A program made the translations under genes and the position numbers. The notes under the pieces were generated by a model. The model did not search any database. It was not told the origin of the DNA and saw only the letters and a program-made list of their open reading frames with translations. Shown piece by piece: positions 11,518 to 24,600 of a stretch of 64,000 bases of DNA. The number at the start of each line of letters is the position of its first letter. The first letter of the stretch is position 1. The stretch is from Aptenodytes patagonicus (taxonomy: Eukaryota > Chordata > Aves > Sphenisciformes > Spheniscidae), in contig NC_134963.1 of assembly GCF_965638725.1 (NCBI RefSeq), positions 13,420,501 through 13,484,500 on the forward strand. The letters run 5' to 3'.

Positions 11518-14500
11518 AAGCAGACTGGATGCAGCTCTTTTTGCTGGCACAGCCACGCAGAAACACAGCTCCCACTCCCCTTCCTTCCGAGGAGCGGTAC
11601 AAAGCAGGCAGCTCTGCACCAGGCCATCGGGAACAGATTCCCACTGCATATGAATTAGCAGCACGTACAAAGAAGCCTGCTCCCTTCCAGGCAGGAGCAG
11701 CGACCCTGCGCAGGATGAGGGAGTCACACCTGCCTCATTCTCCTCTTCTGAAAAGCAGGTACAACAGTGTTTTATCTGTTCAAGGCATGCCATCCCCAAT
11801 CCTTCGACAGCAGCACTAAGCAAGATGCTCAAAGGCAGAGGTGACTTCTAAATCCGCTTGGGCGGTCGCTAACCATTTCAAGTTGGGCCGATTTCTGCGT
11901 GCCTTTGGCAGCATTTGGGCGGGGGGGGGGGGTGGGGGGCTTTTTTGTGGTTTGAAGCTCTCCATTTCCTTCAGCTGACAATCTTCCCACACACCCCCTT
12001 TTCTGTACACCCCAAGGAAAAGGCAATTAAAATCTTTAAGGAAAATAACTTCCAAAGCTCTCGCAGATGAAAAGGTCCTATTAGACTAATTTTTAGGAGA
12101 GCATAGGATGCAGGGAAAAGAAAGCTTAAGCTAGACAAACTATAGTAGAAAAATTGATCTATTAAAGCAGTGGATGCCATCAGGGAAGCGAGCAATTTCC
12201 TGCAAGCCAGCATAGCCAGATGCATTTCTGCTAAAGCAGATCTGTCTTGACTTCTCCGCAGCTTTCCCCTCTACCTGCCTGGCTCCTGGCAGCCCAGCTC
12301 GACAGCTCTAATGGTGCGAATTCACTTTATTGAACTATTAGCTGTCACCTGCTCAGGACGCAGCCACAGCAGATTTGCCATTGTGTAAGCAACAGCAAAC
12401 ATAAAACCCTAAATAAATTTTCGGAGGCTGCGGAGCAGTATAATTAATCACAGGGTCTTTCACGAGGCAGCAGCAGCAGGGAGGCAGGGAGGGGAACGCA
12501 GAAGGCAAGGCTGCGGGAGGGGGGGGAAACATCAGGGCCCCCTTCTGCTGCCTGCCCCCACCCCGTCCTGCCAGAGACGACGCAGGAGCAAAGGGTTAAG
12601 AGACAAGGCAGCAGCTGGAGTCGGAGTCGAGGTCAAACTCCGTTTCACTGCTCACCCATTTTGTGAGCCCGAGCAAGTGACTCTCTCCCCAGCGTGCTTC
12701 ATTCGGGTACATCCTTGATCAGCAAATAAGTAGCACTCACTGCCACTGTTTGCAGAGGTGTAAAGTCAAGACTGCTCCAAGCCCGCTCCCTGCCATGCTG
12801 AACTTGCATCTTCCCTTTCCCGCATTACCTCTGAATCTGGCCCAGACCCGCTAACACAGAGCGAGAGCAGAAAAGAGATGTCAAAGGAAGAAAGAGAAGG
12901 AAAAGCTTTAAACACCCTGAACTGGTTCCCTCCAGCTCCTCGCTTGGCAAATGCACAGACCTCGGTTCTCTCTCCCTGCTGTATCTCACAGCCGTCTCTT
13001 CTCCTGCACTCCCTGCAAGTGCACCCATTTGGGATGCTGGTTCCTGCTGCCCACCCAACGGCTGAATTGCTGCATGAAGGCACACAAAGTCTGGTGACTG
13101 CTTGGGGAAAAAATAGGAGGCCCCAAATCCTGCCGAGTTTAGGACAGAGCACATCTCTGTCAGCATGCCTCGTTGCCTGACAGCAAGGCTCTCCCTTCAC
13201 AGCATACCCCTAAGTTCATCAGCAGAAGCAAATGGAATAGCTTGGTCTTGGGAAAAACCTCATACCATCACCACTTCAGAAAGTCATCAGGGACTCTTGG
13301 GGACACCTGGACTCACCAGGATGCCAGAAATGGCAAGTTGGGAGCCAGCAGGACTTCTCTGGAGGGAGCTGACAGATGCCTTGGCTGAGCCCTCTGCTCC
13401 TCCTGTCTTGCATCCTCCCTAATCCAAGGACAGTGGTCAACGTGAAGGTGTCCTCCTACTTCAGAGGGGCACTGTCCTCATCTATAGTGACAGAGACAAG
13501 AAAAGAGGTTCTATTTCCTGCCATTAAACAGGAGCCAAACGAGACTAAAGCACAAGTCCTAAAGGCTATGGTGGAGTTGAAGTGTCAATATTCACCCTGA
13601 GCCCCGAGATCAGCCCACCTGAGACATACCTCTTCTTCCTCCCTTACTGCAACCCCACTCCCTGCTCTCTCCAGATGGCTGGCATCCCTCCTGCTCTGAC
13701 CGGCTGCTGTCTCTCCAAGCAACACAGGAGCACTGCTTAGCAGAAGCCTTCCTCAGAAAGGGGGGAAAAAGAAAAAATACATATATATTCTCCAGCCTTT
13801 GAGCCATGCTTTTAATATTTCGTCTTTCTTTTTCTGCCAGAAGAAAGTAAATTCCTTATGCCAGCTGGGCTGCAACCTCACCACCACATCTCTCTGCCTC
13901 AGACAGCCCTGGCTGCCAGCCCCTCCAGGCAGATGGCGAATGCAAGGCTCATATCCCCTTCACACAACCCCTTCTGCTCCTGCATCCCTCAGCGGCGCTC
14001 AGGCGGTGGGGTGGCCACGGAGTCGGCAGCACAGGTCAGCAGCACAGCGGGGGACAAGGCACCGAGGGACTGGGGAGGGCTGGGCAGGCTGCCTAGGAAC
14101 GACAAAATTCAAGACAGATCCAAGATATTGCAGAGGAGCCCTGCACTGAGCTCCACGGGGCTACCCGGACGCCTCGATGGACCCACTCTGGTGGAAGAAC
14201 TTGTTTGGGAAAGGTGACAGGTCAGCAGCCACCAGGTCACCCTGAATGACATCTGTCAACCACTGCCATCAAGCTCTGTCTCAAAGCCATCTGCCATCCC
14301 ACCCAGACACAAACTATCCATCAAGCATCATCTGTGTCAAGCCAGTTTTTATTTTAAATTTAATGTTTGTAAAGTATTTTGGCTTTAAATTATTCTGCAG
14401 ACTCACTCAGTTCAGCAGTGCTTCCCCGTCTAGACAGAACAATCTTGTTGTCAGTGAAACAGATTCGCCCTGACATCCCCGTGGCACGCGCGGTGATGCA

Positions 14501-16259
14501 GATGCTATTTTGGAGAAAGGAAGAGAGCTAAAAAGCTCGCTCTCTTACAGTTTTGAAATGTGATTCCTGTCCATTCAACTTCAAACACCTCAATAAATAA
14601 TCCTGCCGTGTTTGATTTGATCTCTCTCTCTTCCCCTGTTAGGAAGCAGCGTGGATGGAGAAGGGGGGAATGGCTCAGCACCTGTGGGATCCGACATCTC
14701 CGAGCACTGCTTGCAGCATGCCTGCCCTCCTGGAAGGGAGGGATTCCCTCCTCTCCTGCTGTGGCTTCTAAACCCGCCTGCTTTGGCTCTCTCCTCCAGG
14801 CTGCAGACTGAGGACTGGAGTTTGGAGATCTCGTGGTACCCCTCCATGACACCAGGTTCCCTGCTCCCAAACACAGACCTGCCTGATCCTCCATGGCTGC
14901 TGGACAACCCTTGGATGACTAGCAGGAGGATGCAGGAGAGACAGCAGCAGCCTGAAAGAGACATTAAACCAAGTCAAAATACATTTTGCATATCAGCTTT
15001 GTCCCCAGGACTCCGCCAGCGCGTGAGAGACTACAAACGCTTCCTTTATAATTAAACAAGCACTTCTCCTCCTTGTGAAAAACCTGCACAAAGGCAAAGG
15101 TAAATAAAAGCGAGCGCTTGGCAGCACTTCGTGTCTAGTCGGCCCCACCGCAGCCTGCGGTACTTGGAGGGGGAAAACAGCCTGATCAAACCAAAAATAG
15201 TATTTTTCTCCTTTTGCTCTCCCAGTGACAGATCCTTGATGTCTGCAGTCCGAAGTGACAAATACCAGTTGGGGATCTTTTCATCTCCTCTTCTGATAAC
15301 ACAGCCACCTGCCCGTCCAACCCGCGGCACAGCAGCGGGGAGGTGATCTCTGCCTTGTGCGAGGCATCCCCCACCTGGGCATCACCCCAGGGAAACACAC
15401 AGCCCCCACAACTGAGCCCACAAGAAGCTGGACACACACACACAACCACACAGGAACAGAGGGGTCCCCCATCACAGCACGTTGAAGGTCGAGAGCTCAG
15501 CCCCAAGGATGCCTCGAGGTGCCTGTGGTGAGGTGGGGATGGAGAAGAGTCTGAGCGCACCAACAGGCACATCTACAGGGTGGCAAAGGGCCATATTCCA
15601 CAGCTGATTTTATTCCCCAGATGCCTACAGACCTCCCAGAGCTGCCCAGGTCGAAGCAGACTGCATCAGCACACCTGCATTAGCATTTAATCCCAGTGCT
15701 AGAGCATCATGCAATAAATCAGCTGCAAATGTTCTACACAGAGAAAGAGACACCTGCCTCTAAATATACAAGCAGAAAAATGCCTCTATGTATTCAAATA
15801 GGGAAAATGAAATTGGGAAGCAAGAAGGACTTGCTTTTTGCACACGCACAGCCATCCAGCAGCGTAATGGGAAGAGCTACACAAGAAAGAGCTGCCTCGG
15901 GCCACCTCTGCATGCTGATTTCCCACCCCTCCACATGGTTTAGAGCATCATGGATTCACCCCTGTTCTGACCTCCACGGAGATATTAACCCACTCATGGG
16001 AGCGGTCAGAAACCTACCCACCCCGGGATCAAGCCAGCTCTGCCCTTTGGGAAAATCCTGCCTGCTTCTGCTGGCTCAAGCCTGGGTGTGCGAGAGCCAG
16101 CAGAGCTGCTCCTCTGGAGCAGGCACCAGCACGTCCACCACCAGCCAGGAGCCACAGTGCAGCGGATGGCCCGGGGATCCAGAGAGGCAAAGCAAAGCGG
16201 TGGAAGATTTCACCATCCAAAAGATGGGCTGTGCAGAATCAGACCAAAGGACTGACTGT

Positions 16260-16507
16260 ACCAAGGAAAATAGATACCAAGGACTAGACATAAGGAAGAA
16301 ATTTTTTATGCTGAGGGTGGTGAAACACCGGCACAGGTTGCCCAGAGAGGTGGTGGATGCCCCATCCCTGGAAACATTCCAGGTCAGGTTGGACGGGGCT
16401 CTGAGCAACCTGCTCTAGTTGAAGATGTCCCTGCCCACGGCAGGGGGGTTGGACTAGATGACCTTTAGAGGTCCCTTCCCACCCAAACTATTCTATGGTT
16501 CTATAAA
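16260..16507 (+). mobile_element. CR1 LINE, 5'-truncated 3' end
   Basis: The sequence contains the hallmark CR1 3' region: GACTAGACATAAGGAAGAAA, then the CACAGGTTGCCCAGAGAGG block, GGATGCCCCATCCCTGGA, and TTGGACTAGATGACCTTTAG. It ends in the degenerate octamer repeat TTCTATGGTTCTATAA. Only about 250 bp of the 3' end is present, as for most CR1 copies. It is an old, diverged insertion with no coding capacity. Confidence 0.92.
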
Positions 16508-16651
16508 ATAGCACCAGGAAAGTATAGGAAATCGCATACGGATAGTGGCCCTTCCCCAGGTGCATTGACACCATCTTACACAAGATTCTCCACAAGCACA
16601 TAACCTGACGCCCACAGCTGGCTGGAGAGCATCCTGCAACAGCAAGTTCCA

Positions 16652-16801
16652 CCTTGTGCCTCCTCCTTTACCCGATAATATTATTTTACCAGCTCATTAA
16701 TTCAGTGAGAAGGTTTTGCCCCAGGTCTGGGGGACCAGCAACTGCTCCTTTGATCAAACCTGTACCTTGAGCATCGGCTCTCCGTTGATGGGGGACTGAG
16801 C
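16652..16801 (+). repeat. 150-bp inverted repeat, left arm
   Basis: By my alignment its reverse complement matches 17652-17801 over 150 positions with 14 mismatches and no gaps, about 91% identity. Identity fades at both ends of both copies. It contains the self-complementary CCCCAGGTCTGGGG. I do not recognise the sequence as a known repeat. Confidence 0.85.
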
Positions 16802-17332
16802 CAGCTTTCTGGGAAGGTACCTTCACTCCTCACCCCCTCCACCTGCACATGCACCAGCCCTGTTGATGCCCAGCTGCACAATAAATGGAGTTACAGCACC
16901 AGCAGAGTGCTTACTGTCCTCCTGGGATGGAGAGTGTTAATGCATGGGCTGAACAGGGGGCAGGGGAGTGAAGTGCTGAAAAATGATGCACTCAACGCCT
17001 CATTATCACATCCTTAATAGCCCTGAAATTGCTATGAGGGCCTCCGTCATTTCTCCTCCCCTTGGGTCATAAGGAGCCATTCCCATCTGTCTCAGCAGCA
17101 GGGCCTGGTGTTCTCACCAGAGCTGCTGGCCATCCAAGCAGACAGGGCACCTCAACGCTTGGAGCCACCGTCTCCGCACTGGATGTTCCTAAGAGGAACA
17201 ACAGAGGAGCAGCCACACTGGCTCGGCTCAGCACATCTGCTCTAAATCAACTGACTCCAGGAGGGGCCACTGGCATCAGGCATCCAAATTTTACTCCTAC
17301 ACCCTGCTACTGCCCTCCATGACAAGAGGCAG

Positions 17333-17385
17333 ACCGTGCCTCAGTTTCCCTGCCTGTACGAAAGAGTTGTAACATCGTCCACCCA
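17333..17385 (+). repeat. MIR-like SINE relic
   Basis: GTGCCTCAGTTTCCCTGCCTG followed by TGTAACATCGTCCACCCACCTC follows the order of the MIR core (CTCAGTTTCC, CATCTGTAAAA, ACCTACCTC). It is short and diverged. Confidence 0.5.
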
Positions 17386-17574
17386 CCTCGGTAAAGATCT
17401 TTTGCTTTTAGTTTTTGTTGTGCACTCACAGAGATTCACCTATAAGTTTTGGGGAATTTTCAGCCAGTTCAGAGGTGCTGACGGCACTTTCAAGATCACC
17501 CAACATATCTGGGCTACAGCTCTGCTCAGGTGTATTTTCAAGCACAAGTCAACACATCATGCTGGATGTCCCTA

Positions 17575-17590
17575 TGCTCCCTCCAGTGGG
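17575..17590. promoter_or_regulatory. CTCF-like motif
   Basis: TGCTCCCTCCAGTGGG fits the CTCF core (GCNCCCTCYAGTGG). It lies between the arms of the 150-bp inverted repeat. Short motifs of this kind occur by chance. Confidence 0.25.
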
Positions 17591-17651
17591 AGAGAGGTGT
17601 GGACACTGACCACCTAGCTCTGGCCAGGTCTCCTCCAACACGCGCCAAACA

Positions 17652-17801
17652 GCTCAGTTCTCCATCAACGGAGAGCAGATGCTCTAGATACAGGTTTGAT
17701 CAAAGGAGCAATTGCTGGTTCCCCAGACCTGGGGCGAAACCTTCTCACTGAATTAATGAGCTGGCAAAATACTACTATTGGGTAAAGAAGGAGACACAAG
17801 G
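17652..17801 (-). repeat. 150-bp inverted repeat, right arm
   Basis: Reverse-complement partner of 16652-16801, separated by 850 bp. There is no matching target-site duplication outside the pair, so a TIR transposon is not demonstrated. The two arms could fold into a long hairpin if transcribed. Confidence 0.85.
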
Positions 17802-19326
17802 CATTAGAAGGTCCTATGTTGGCATGGAGGCATTTAGCTACCACGGAGCTAGTGGTTGCACCTTCAGGCATTGCATCTCGGTTCTGCTTTTCATGACACC
17901 AGCGCTGAAAGGACTTGATGACTCCCAAGAAATGCCAAGCCAAGATGCTTCTAAGAACTACTGAACTGCCTTTTTAAGAGGCAGGGGACATGTGCACCTA
18001 ATCCAGTCTTAAAACTAATGATTTAATTTACCTTAGGAGAAGCCAGCCAGCATAAATTAATGTCTCCCAGTAGTATAACACAGGCATGTTTTATCTGGAG
18101 ATTAAGTTGATTAAATCATCAAGTACCATAATCTTCCCTTACTACCTCAGTAAGATGGGGAAAGAAAAAACGCCCCTAAAAATATAGATATAGCCTTCTA
18201 AGCCACAGGAGGGAACTGCACATTCATCTCCAAGCACTCTCCTTGCTCGATAAAGCATGCACACAAGACTCCCCACCCTGGAAGAAGCTGCTCCAGCTGG
18301 TGTGGTACTTAGAGGTAAAATGAAGCTACGTGTTCAGAATTGAAGAGATGCCAGGAGATGGAGGCTGGAGGAGTTCAGAGGCAGTATAGGAGTTACGCTT
18401 ATGGGGTTTCACTCTGCAAATGTGACTGAAGAAATTAATCTGACTTCTCAAGGCTATGTATCTGCTTTCAGGATATAAGACACCAAGGCCGTTAGTCAAG
18501 CAAGCTGGAAATTCAAGTGGCTTAGATCCACCATGCAAGGACACAATGCCTTAGCAGAGGGGGAAAACACAGAAGTCCATTTAAAACGTCTTCCTCCCAC
18601 CTCCCTAATCTCATTTCTCCTTGTTCCTACCTCTTTTGCTCTACACTGAAAGGAAGGACTAAACCACCCACCTTGATGAATCAACAAGACCTACCTTGAC
18701 TTATTCCAGAGTTATCACCTGCTGAGGGTGGTTTTTCAGACAAAGTCTATTCCTGTGGGACTCGGCTGCAAACACTCTCCTGCAGCTTTCTGCCAGGTAA
18801 TCATGCATGGGCACTTCACATTTAATGGCTTTGTCTGCTGGCTGTTTGGATTGCATGTGGAGTGCTCTAGAGCCCTCGGGCAGGGCACTTCAGAAGCACA
18901 CCACCTTTTCTTTAAAGCCAATTCAAAACCACAGCGGTGAGTTTGAAAGCTTCCCTGGAGAATGACAAAGAATCTTGTTAAGCTTGTGGCAGAAGAGAAG
19001 GGGTCCAAGGCCAAACAAAAATCCCTACAACAACAGAAAGCTCCCTCTCCAACGGCAAACTCTAAACACTGTTTCTACTGACCCCTGACACCAACAACAG
19101 GTCTCCAGCAAGCAATCCGTATTTACAAGGCCAAACCTCAACGTGAGCAACATCGACTCACCCTCCTAGCCCATTGTTACACAACTTGGCACTAGTGTTT
19201 ATGAAGTAAGTGGATTTTGCGAAGGAAGGGCGATGAACAGATGTAGTTTTGTTTGCTTATTGGAAAGTTGGGGCAAGCAGCAAGCTTCTGCCAGCAGTGC
19301 TGAGCGTGGGCGGCAGCAACCACGGT

Positions 19327-19372
19327 CCTCTGCCTCAGTTTCCTCATAAATAGAATAATTACTCCACTGTTG
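19327..19372 (+). repeat. MIR-like SINE relic
   Basis: CTCTGCCTCAGTTTCCTCAT then AAATAGAATAATTACTCC parallels the MIR core and the downstream ATAATAATAGTACC block. It is the best-preserved MIR-like fragment here. Confidence 0.55.
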
Positions 19373-21593
19373 TAAAAGTTTGGAAGACTTCAGAAGAGAA
19401 ACAGCATTATCTGGAAAATTATTTTAATACCACAATGAAGTTATCAAGAGGAACTCCATGCCCAGTGGCTCATGCAGAAAACATATCGCCATTCAAATAC
19501 CCTGTCCTTGCAAGGAAAAAAGAAAAAAAAAAAAAGATATGCATGGTATAAAGGAACCACAGTTTCAGGTTCTGCAAGGAGGTGTTTTCCCAGCAAGAGT
19601 TTTTCTCAGAGAGGAGAGACAGTGTGCTGACTTGCAGCCTCACAAATCTGGAAGCTGCAAGAAGTCTCCTGACTTTTATTTAGTTATTAATTTCTGTGGT
19701 CCTGTAAACCTGCATGATGATTCACAAAGCAGAGGACGGTTGTGTTTGTTTCCTTGAATACCTTTCAAATTAAAACTCAGACCCAAGCCCCTTTCTCACC
19801 TAGAAGCAAACCACCTAGTCTTACCCTATAAAACCAACTTCCCTAAAATGATTCAGGCGGAAGAATGTCATTTCGGAACGATTCTTCACATCCTTCTGAT
19901 GTCATTTTACAGTAGAAATAACCTATTCTGACCCTCTCCCTCTGCAAGTGTCTCTGCCTTCCCAGCTGTGAACAGCGTCTCCCTTCTGGGCTTTGTATCT
20001 CTTCAGTTCAATTAACAGGGCCCCCAAAAGGCTGAGGACTTCATTACTTCTAAACGAAACATCCTCAAACACACTAACGCCACCTGTCTTCTGCAGGACC
20101 CTCGTTCCAGACAAGCCTGACGTTTTGACAGCACCTTCACATTCATTTTCCCCAAGAAAATGCACCATTACACAAAGTTTAATTTTTAGGATGGCTAGAA
20201 AATCTCTCCCTCTAAGTAAACATCAGACAAACATCTATACGCTGCATGGAATTACATGTCAAGCCACTCGATAAAACCAACTTACCTGCCAGGAACAAGC
20301 CTGACAAATCCTTGGTACAGATGGCTTTCTCACCCCACTTTAAATTGTACACGGAGTCCTCAAAGTCTAGAGGAAGGGAGGGGTTTCCACTCATTGATCA
20401 TCCTCATCCTGCCAGCACCACGTCTACTTGTGCTTCACCCTCCCTGCTGAGACAGCTGCCTTTGGAAAGGAGGATTTTGAGAAGATATAGAGAGAAAAGC
20501 ATTACAAAAAAAGGCACAGAGGCTGCTTTACTTCTACCCTCACACCCTGGGCTTGAGGTGTGCTGGGAGAGCGAGTGCTGTCTGCAAACACCACCTTTGC
20601 CATGTCTCCTTCTCTCAAAATAGCAGAGAGCCCTGAAGGCAGCGCAGACCCGGAGAGGATGCTCAGCTCCTCAGTGACACCGGCCATCAGAGTCACATCA
20701 TTCTGCTGCTCCTCACTCACAGCAGCTCATTCTTTCCTAAGGAGAAAATTCGGTTGAGGGACTTGCTCCTTACTTCAATGCTCCCGATAGACCAGACCTA
20801 CAAGCGTTTGCTTTTTTTTTTTTAATATATTCCCTCTCTCCCCAAGCTGGGGACAGAAAGCTTTCACAGCAGATCAAAGACCACAGACATCAGCCAGCTT
20901 TCCTTCCTTCCTTTTGCAAGCCTTTAGCTCCGTGATGCCCTGGGAAAGCCAAAGGTGGTAGGCAGAAAGCCTGTGATCCCCAGCAAGATGGACTTAATTG
21001 TCTCTAGCTAGTGAGTTCCACCTTGGAGGGAGAGATCCTCCTTTCCAGGGGACTCAGGTCCTCCCTGAGCTGTCTCACACAAAACCCTTCTGCTAGAATC
21101 TTTACAGACACCGTCGTTCCATACTCAACATCCTGCACAAGCAAGTGATAAATTATCCCCAGTGAGTTGCCATCTGTCAGCTGATCACTGACAGATCTGA
21201 TTAACAGACCATCCCCATGTTCTCCACCTACTGCAAAGGAAAACGTGCTCTCTTCCAATGGTTTATGCTAACACATTTTTACTTAGGATTTGCAACCAGC
21301 TTCTCGCAGTCAACTACCAAATGTAGCTGATTAGCAGTAACTCATTATCCAGAAATCATCTGGTCACCTGCTCTGGACTGAGCCTTAGCCTGTCCCAGCT
21401 GGGTGGAGAAGAGGCAAGAGGGTAACATTGGAGAAGAGATTATATGCCGAGAGGTGTAGATGAAGTTCTGACATAGCTGAAACCCTAGAGCAAAACCTTA
21501 AGGAAGATTAAGTTGCCCTCAAGTCCAGAGTATAAGCTAAGTTAAGGAAGGAGACGGGCATTTCTAGCTGAACAATGGACACAGCTCTCGGTC

Positions 21594-21640
21594 TTTGACA
21601 GATCATTGCACTCCTATGCCTCAGCCTCCCCAACTGAGTA
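21594..21640 (+). repeat. Possible MIR-like SINE relic
   Basis: TCTTTGACAGATCATTGCAC then CTATGCCTCAGCCTCCCC resembles the MIR 'GACCTTGGGCAAGTTACTTAACCT...GCCTCAGTTTCC' stretch. It is weaker than the copy at 19.3 kb. Confidence 0.35.
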
Positions 21641-24600
21641 ATCAAGTATGTTCTCATTTACTTCTCTCCGTAGAAACCTTCAAGATTTGCATATCAAAAC
21701 CACTATAGGGGTAAAATCACTGTCAAGACAGGCAGCAGCAGGCACTGGATGCCCTTCACAGCACTGACCATGCGGGAAAGCAGGATGCTCTTGCACTGAC
21801 ATTGGCTTCTTCCACCCGTTCTGCTCAGCAGCAGTCAAGATTGCCACAGCAATAGGAGACAGGAGAAAAATATTTCTCTAGAACGTATTTGGTCGCTTTT
21901 TAGTGGATTGACATGAGAGTTCGTTTATAGCTACATCAAGAGCATGTCGGTGTGAAATTGGAAATGAGAGCGGATGGCAGCATGGCAAGCAAAGTACATG
22001 GGGTGAGGAGATTAAACATGCAGATTCACCTGAGCGAGGTGCAGATCGGGACACCTGTGGGAGAATGCAGGCTCTCAGCCCTAATCAACTCCATCGACTG
22101 AGCAAAGGAAACCCTTTTCACTAATGCAAACAGCTTCATGGTTACCTGCCTCCATGCTGTCACGAGGCCCAAGGAACCTCTCCCTCCAAAACACCCGCCA
22201 TCCTGCGCAGGCACCACGGGGCTGAGCTGCAGTCTTCTGCTTTCCCCTTGGGAAGGGAAAGACCACAGCGCCGGTGCTCACAGCGGGCTGCTCCGCTTCC
22301 AGCACCACCACTGCTCCGTCAGCCGAGCCACGTAACGAGACAGTAATCAGGGACAATAAGGTCACGCAGGAGACTGAGGTCTTCCCCAAAACAATTTAAG
22401 AGGCTCATTAAACCAGTTAATAGCGCAGGAGCAGCGCTGACACCATGCCACGGCGTTTCCAGTTTCCTTTGTAACAGCGTCCCAAAAGACTCCAGCATTT
22501 AGCTGGAGCGCTAAGTGGCACCTCGAGAGCCCAACCGCGCGAGCCTTGTCAGGAGCTAGAGAGGGCAGCCCGTCCTGAAAAAACACAGAAGGTGACAACC
22601 CCGTTGTTGGAAGAAGAGCGAGGCTTACCCCATGCTCTGATGATGATGGCTGGGTTGAGCACCCAGCGAGCAAGCAGGCAGGCACAACTCACCCTCACCG
22701 TCCTTCACAGCACCCCATTACAGCAGGGGCATCGGTGGGCATTCGAGAGGCAAACCCGCTCGCTACAGAAGAACTCGGGGGAAGCGGGGCGAGAGCTCAA
22801 CAAGCACTTTCGGATGAACAGTAACTGCATTTTTGTGATTCCGTTGGTAGTCCCTGAGAAGCACGGTCAGCTCACTGGCGTGAATAACGCAGCAAGACAC
22901 AAGCGACAGGCGGGGTCACAGGACCAGGAGACCTCCTTGGTCAGAGGCATCACATCCTGCAATCCCCAGCGATAAACCAAGTACACAGAACCTGCCTGGC
23001 CACACACCACATTCTTCTTCATCTGAGACACCGCACTGATTCAACGAGGTATTCGGCAATAAAAAGATCCAGAAGCAGTGAAAATGCTCACTATAATAAA
23101 TTAATTAAAAAAAAAAAGTGAAATGTAGCAATGCCTCGGAATTTAAGTAACTATGCAACAACAACAACGTTGAAACAGGGCGTTGTAACAAGGCACAGTC
23201 GGTTGGCTGAAAGAGCGAGATGATGACTGCCTCTTCTGGGCTCGTGCTTCTGCTCGGTTGACTGGCTGTATCCATTAATTAGACGCCCATTACACAGGTA
23301 GGAAATGCACCCACCAGAAGCACCTCACTGCTCTTGTCATTCAGCCCAGGAATATGACAGATACAACAAAGAGCTGAGGCGTAATCGAGATGGAGTACCT
23401 GTCAGGCCCTCTGATGGAAAGGGAAAAACCCCTCTGCGCGCAGAGGCTTTGCAGATTAGTACCTTCAGTTACACCAAACGGTAAACAGGAACTGGCACGC
23501 CTTGTGAAGGCTGCAGCCGGTATTTATGGTTGTTCACATCCTTTACAAGGCAAGTCTATCGATACCTTCCCCAAGGTCTTAAGCACTCGGGTAGCAGAGG
23601 ACAGCCACATGAGAAGGTGCTGTGACAAGCCAGTCCAGAACACGTGCTGCTGCATCTTTCATGCTCCCTACGGCTCTCAAAGTACTTCAGAGCAAATTAA
23701 ACCCTTAGACTTCTTTGAGAAAGTCAGCCTCAGAGGAGAGAGGTGCCAAACCTTGCTAAATGCTCCAGAAACTCCTCACCACGCTAATCCCAGCCGTTCC
23801 CTCCAAGGACAGTTCAGCGATCAGTCTTCCCACGAGCCGCACCTCCCTTGCCCAGACACACCACAGCAGCGGTCCAGGGAAGAGAGCACCACCACTGCAG
23901 CTTTGCATCCCGGAATATCTGCTAAATACTCATCTTCACAGTGCCTGGAAAGGACAAGCAAGCACCCGTATCTCCTCAGGTGGATGAAACCCTCAGCGAG
24001 CAAAGCCCTGCTGTGGCAGAGCCACTCGTGGGATTGCCAGCCAGTTGTCCCTTCCTTGGGACAAGGTTTTTCCATCTTCAGGCAGAGACCAGGGGACGGG
24101 GACTTTATTTCTGTATTTCACCCAGACTTTCAAAGCTCTCCTCAAAAGAGTCATTTTCATTGAAAGAGGAAACAAATCAATAGTTTTGAATTCTCTTAGG
24201 GGAAAAGAACAAGACCAACAGACTGAGCCAGGTAACTGGTAACTATCCTGCCAGCTTCGCCACGTTATTCCCCTTTCCTGAACTGCAAAACTCCATACTT
24301 GGTACAGAATGAGACCTAATCAGTGCTCTAGTGCTGAACTACTATGACAGAGCATGCGTCCCTGGGTCCTGAGTTACATGTGAAACTCTTCTGTCATGTC
24401 TTATGGTCTTCAGGACAGTCTTAAACCGAGGGGTTTAGTAATTCCCAATTTCAAGGGATGAGATTTTTTTTTAATACCACAGAAATCCTTATCAGAATAT
24501 TCGCCTTCTGTGTTTATACTAATTTTGTGCAACTATATTACATGATTTAGTATCATTAGTTTTCAGACTTTTCCCCATTACCCGATGCCTCATGACGTAC

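Larger units (their letters stand above)
8011..16259. other. Probable intergenic DNA between LTR and CR1
   Basis: No supported gene. It contains homopolymers (8064, 9202, a G12 run at 11921), a 23-bp tandem pair (11473), a possible reversed MIR relic (11432) and an (AC)n patch near 15430. Frames up to about 170 codons exist but have no family resemblance. Confidence 0.5.

Noticed and set aside
15696-16418. 240-codon plus-strand frame
   Set aside because: Its 3' third runs into the CR1 element and the rest has no recognisable family.
16652-17801. A TIR DNA transposon bounded by the 150-bp arms
   Set aside because: No target-site duplication and no transposase remnant between the arms; recorded as an inverted repeat instead.
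1-24000. Exons of SRRM4, the expected next gene beyond the SUDS3 3' end
   Set aside because: No Ser/Arg-rich frames or matching N-terminal exon seen on either strand.
23390-24163. 257-codon plus-strand frame
   Set aside because: No domain, no codon or splice context, and overlapping frames on the other strand. Kept only as a note.
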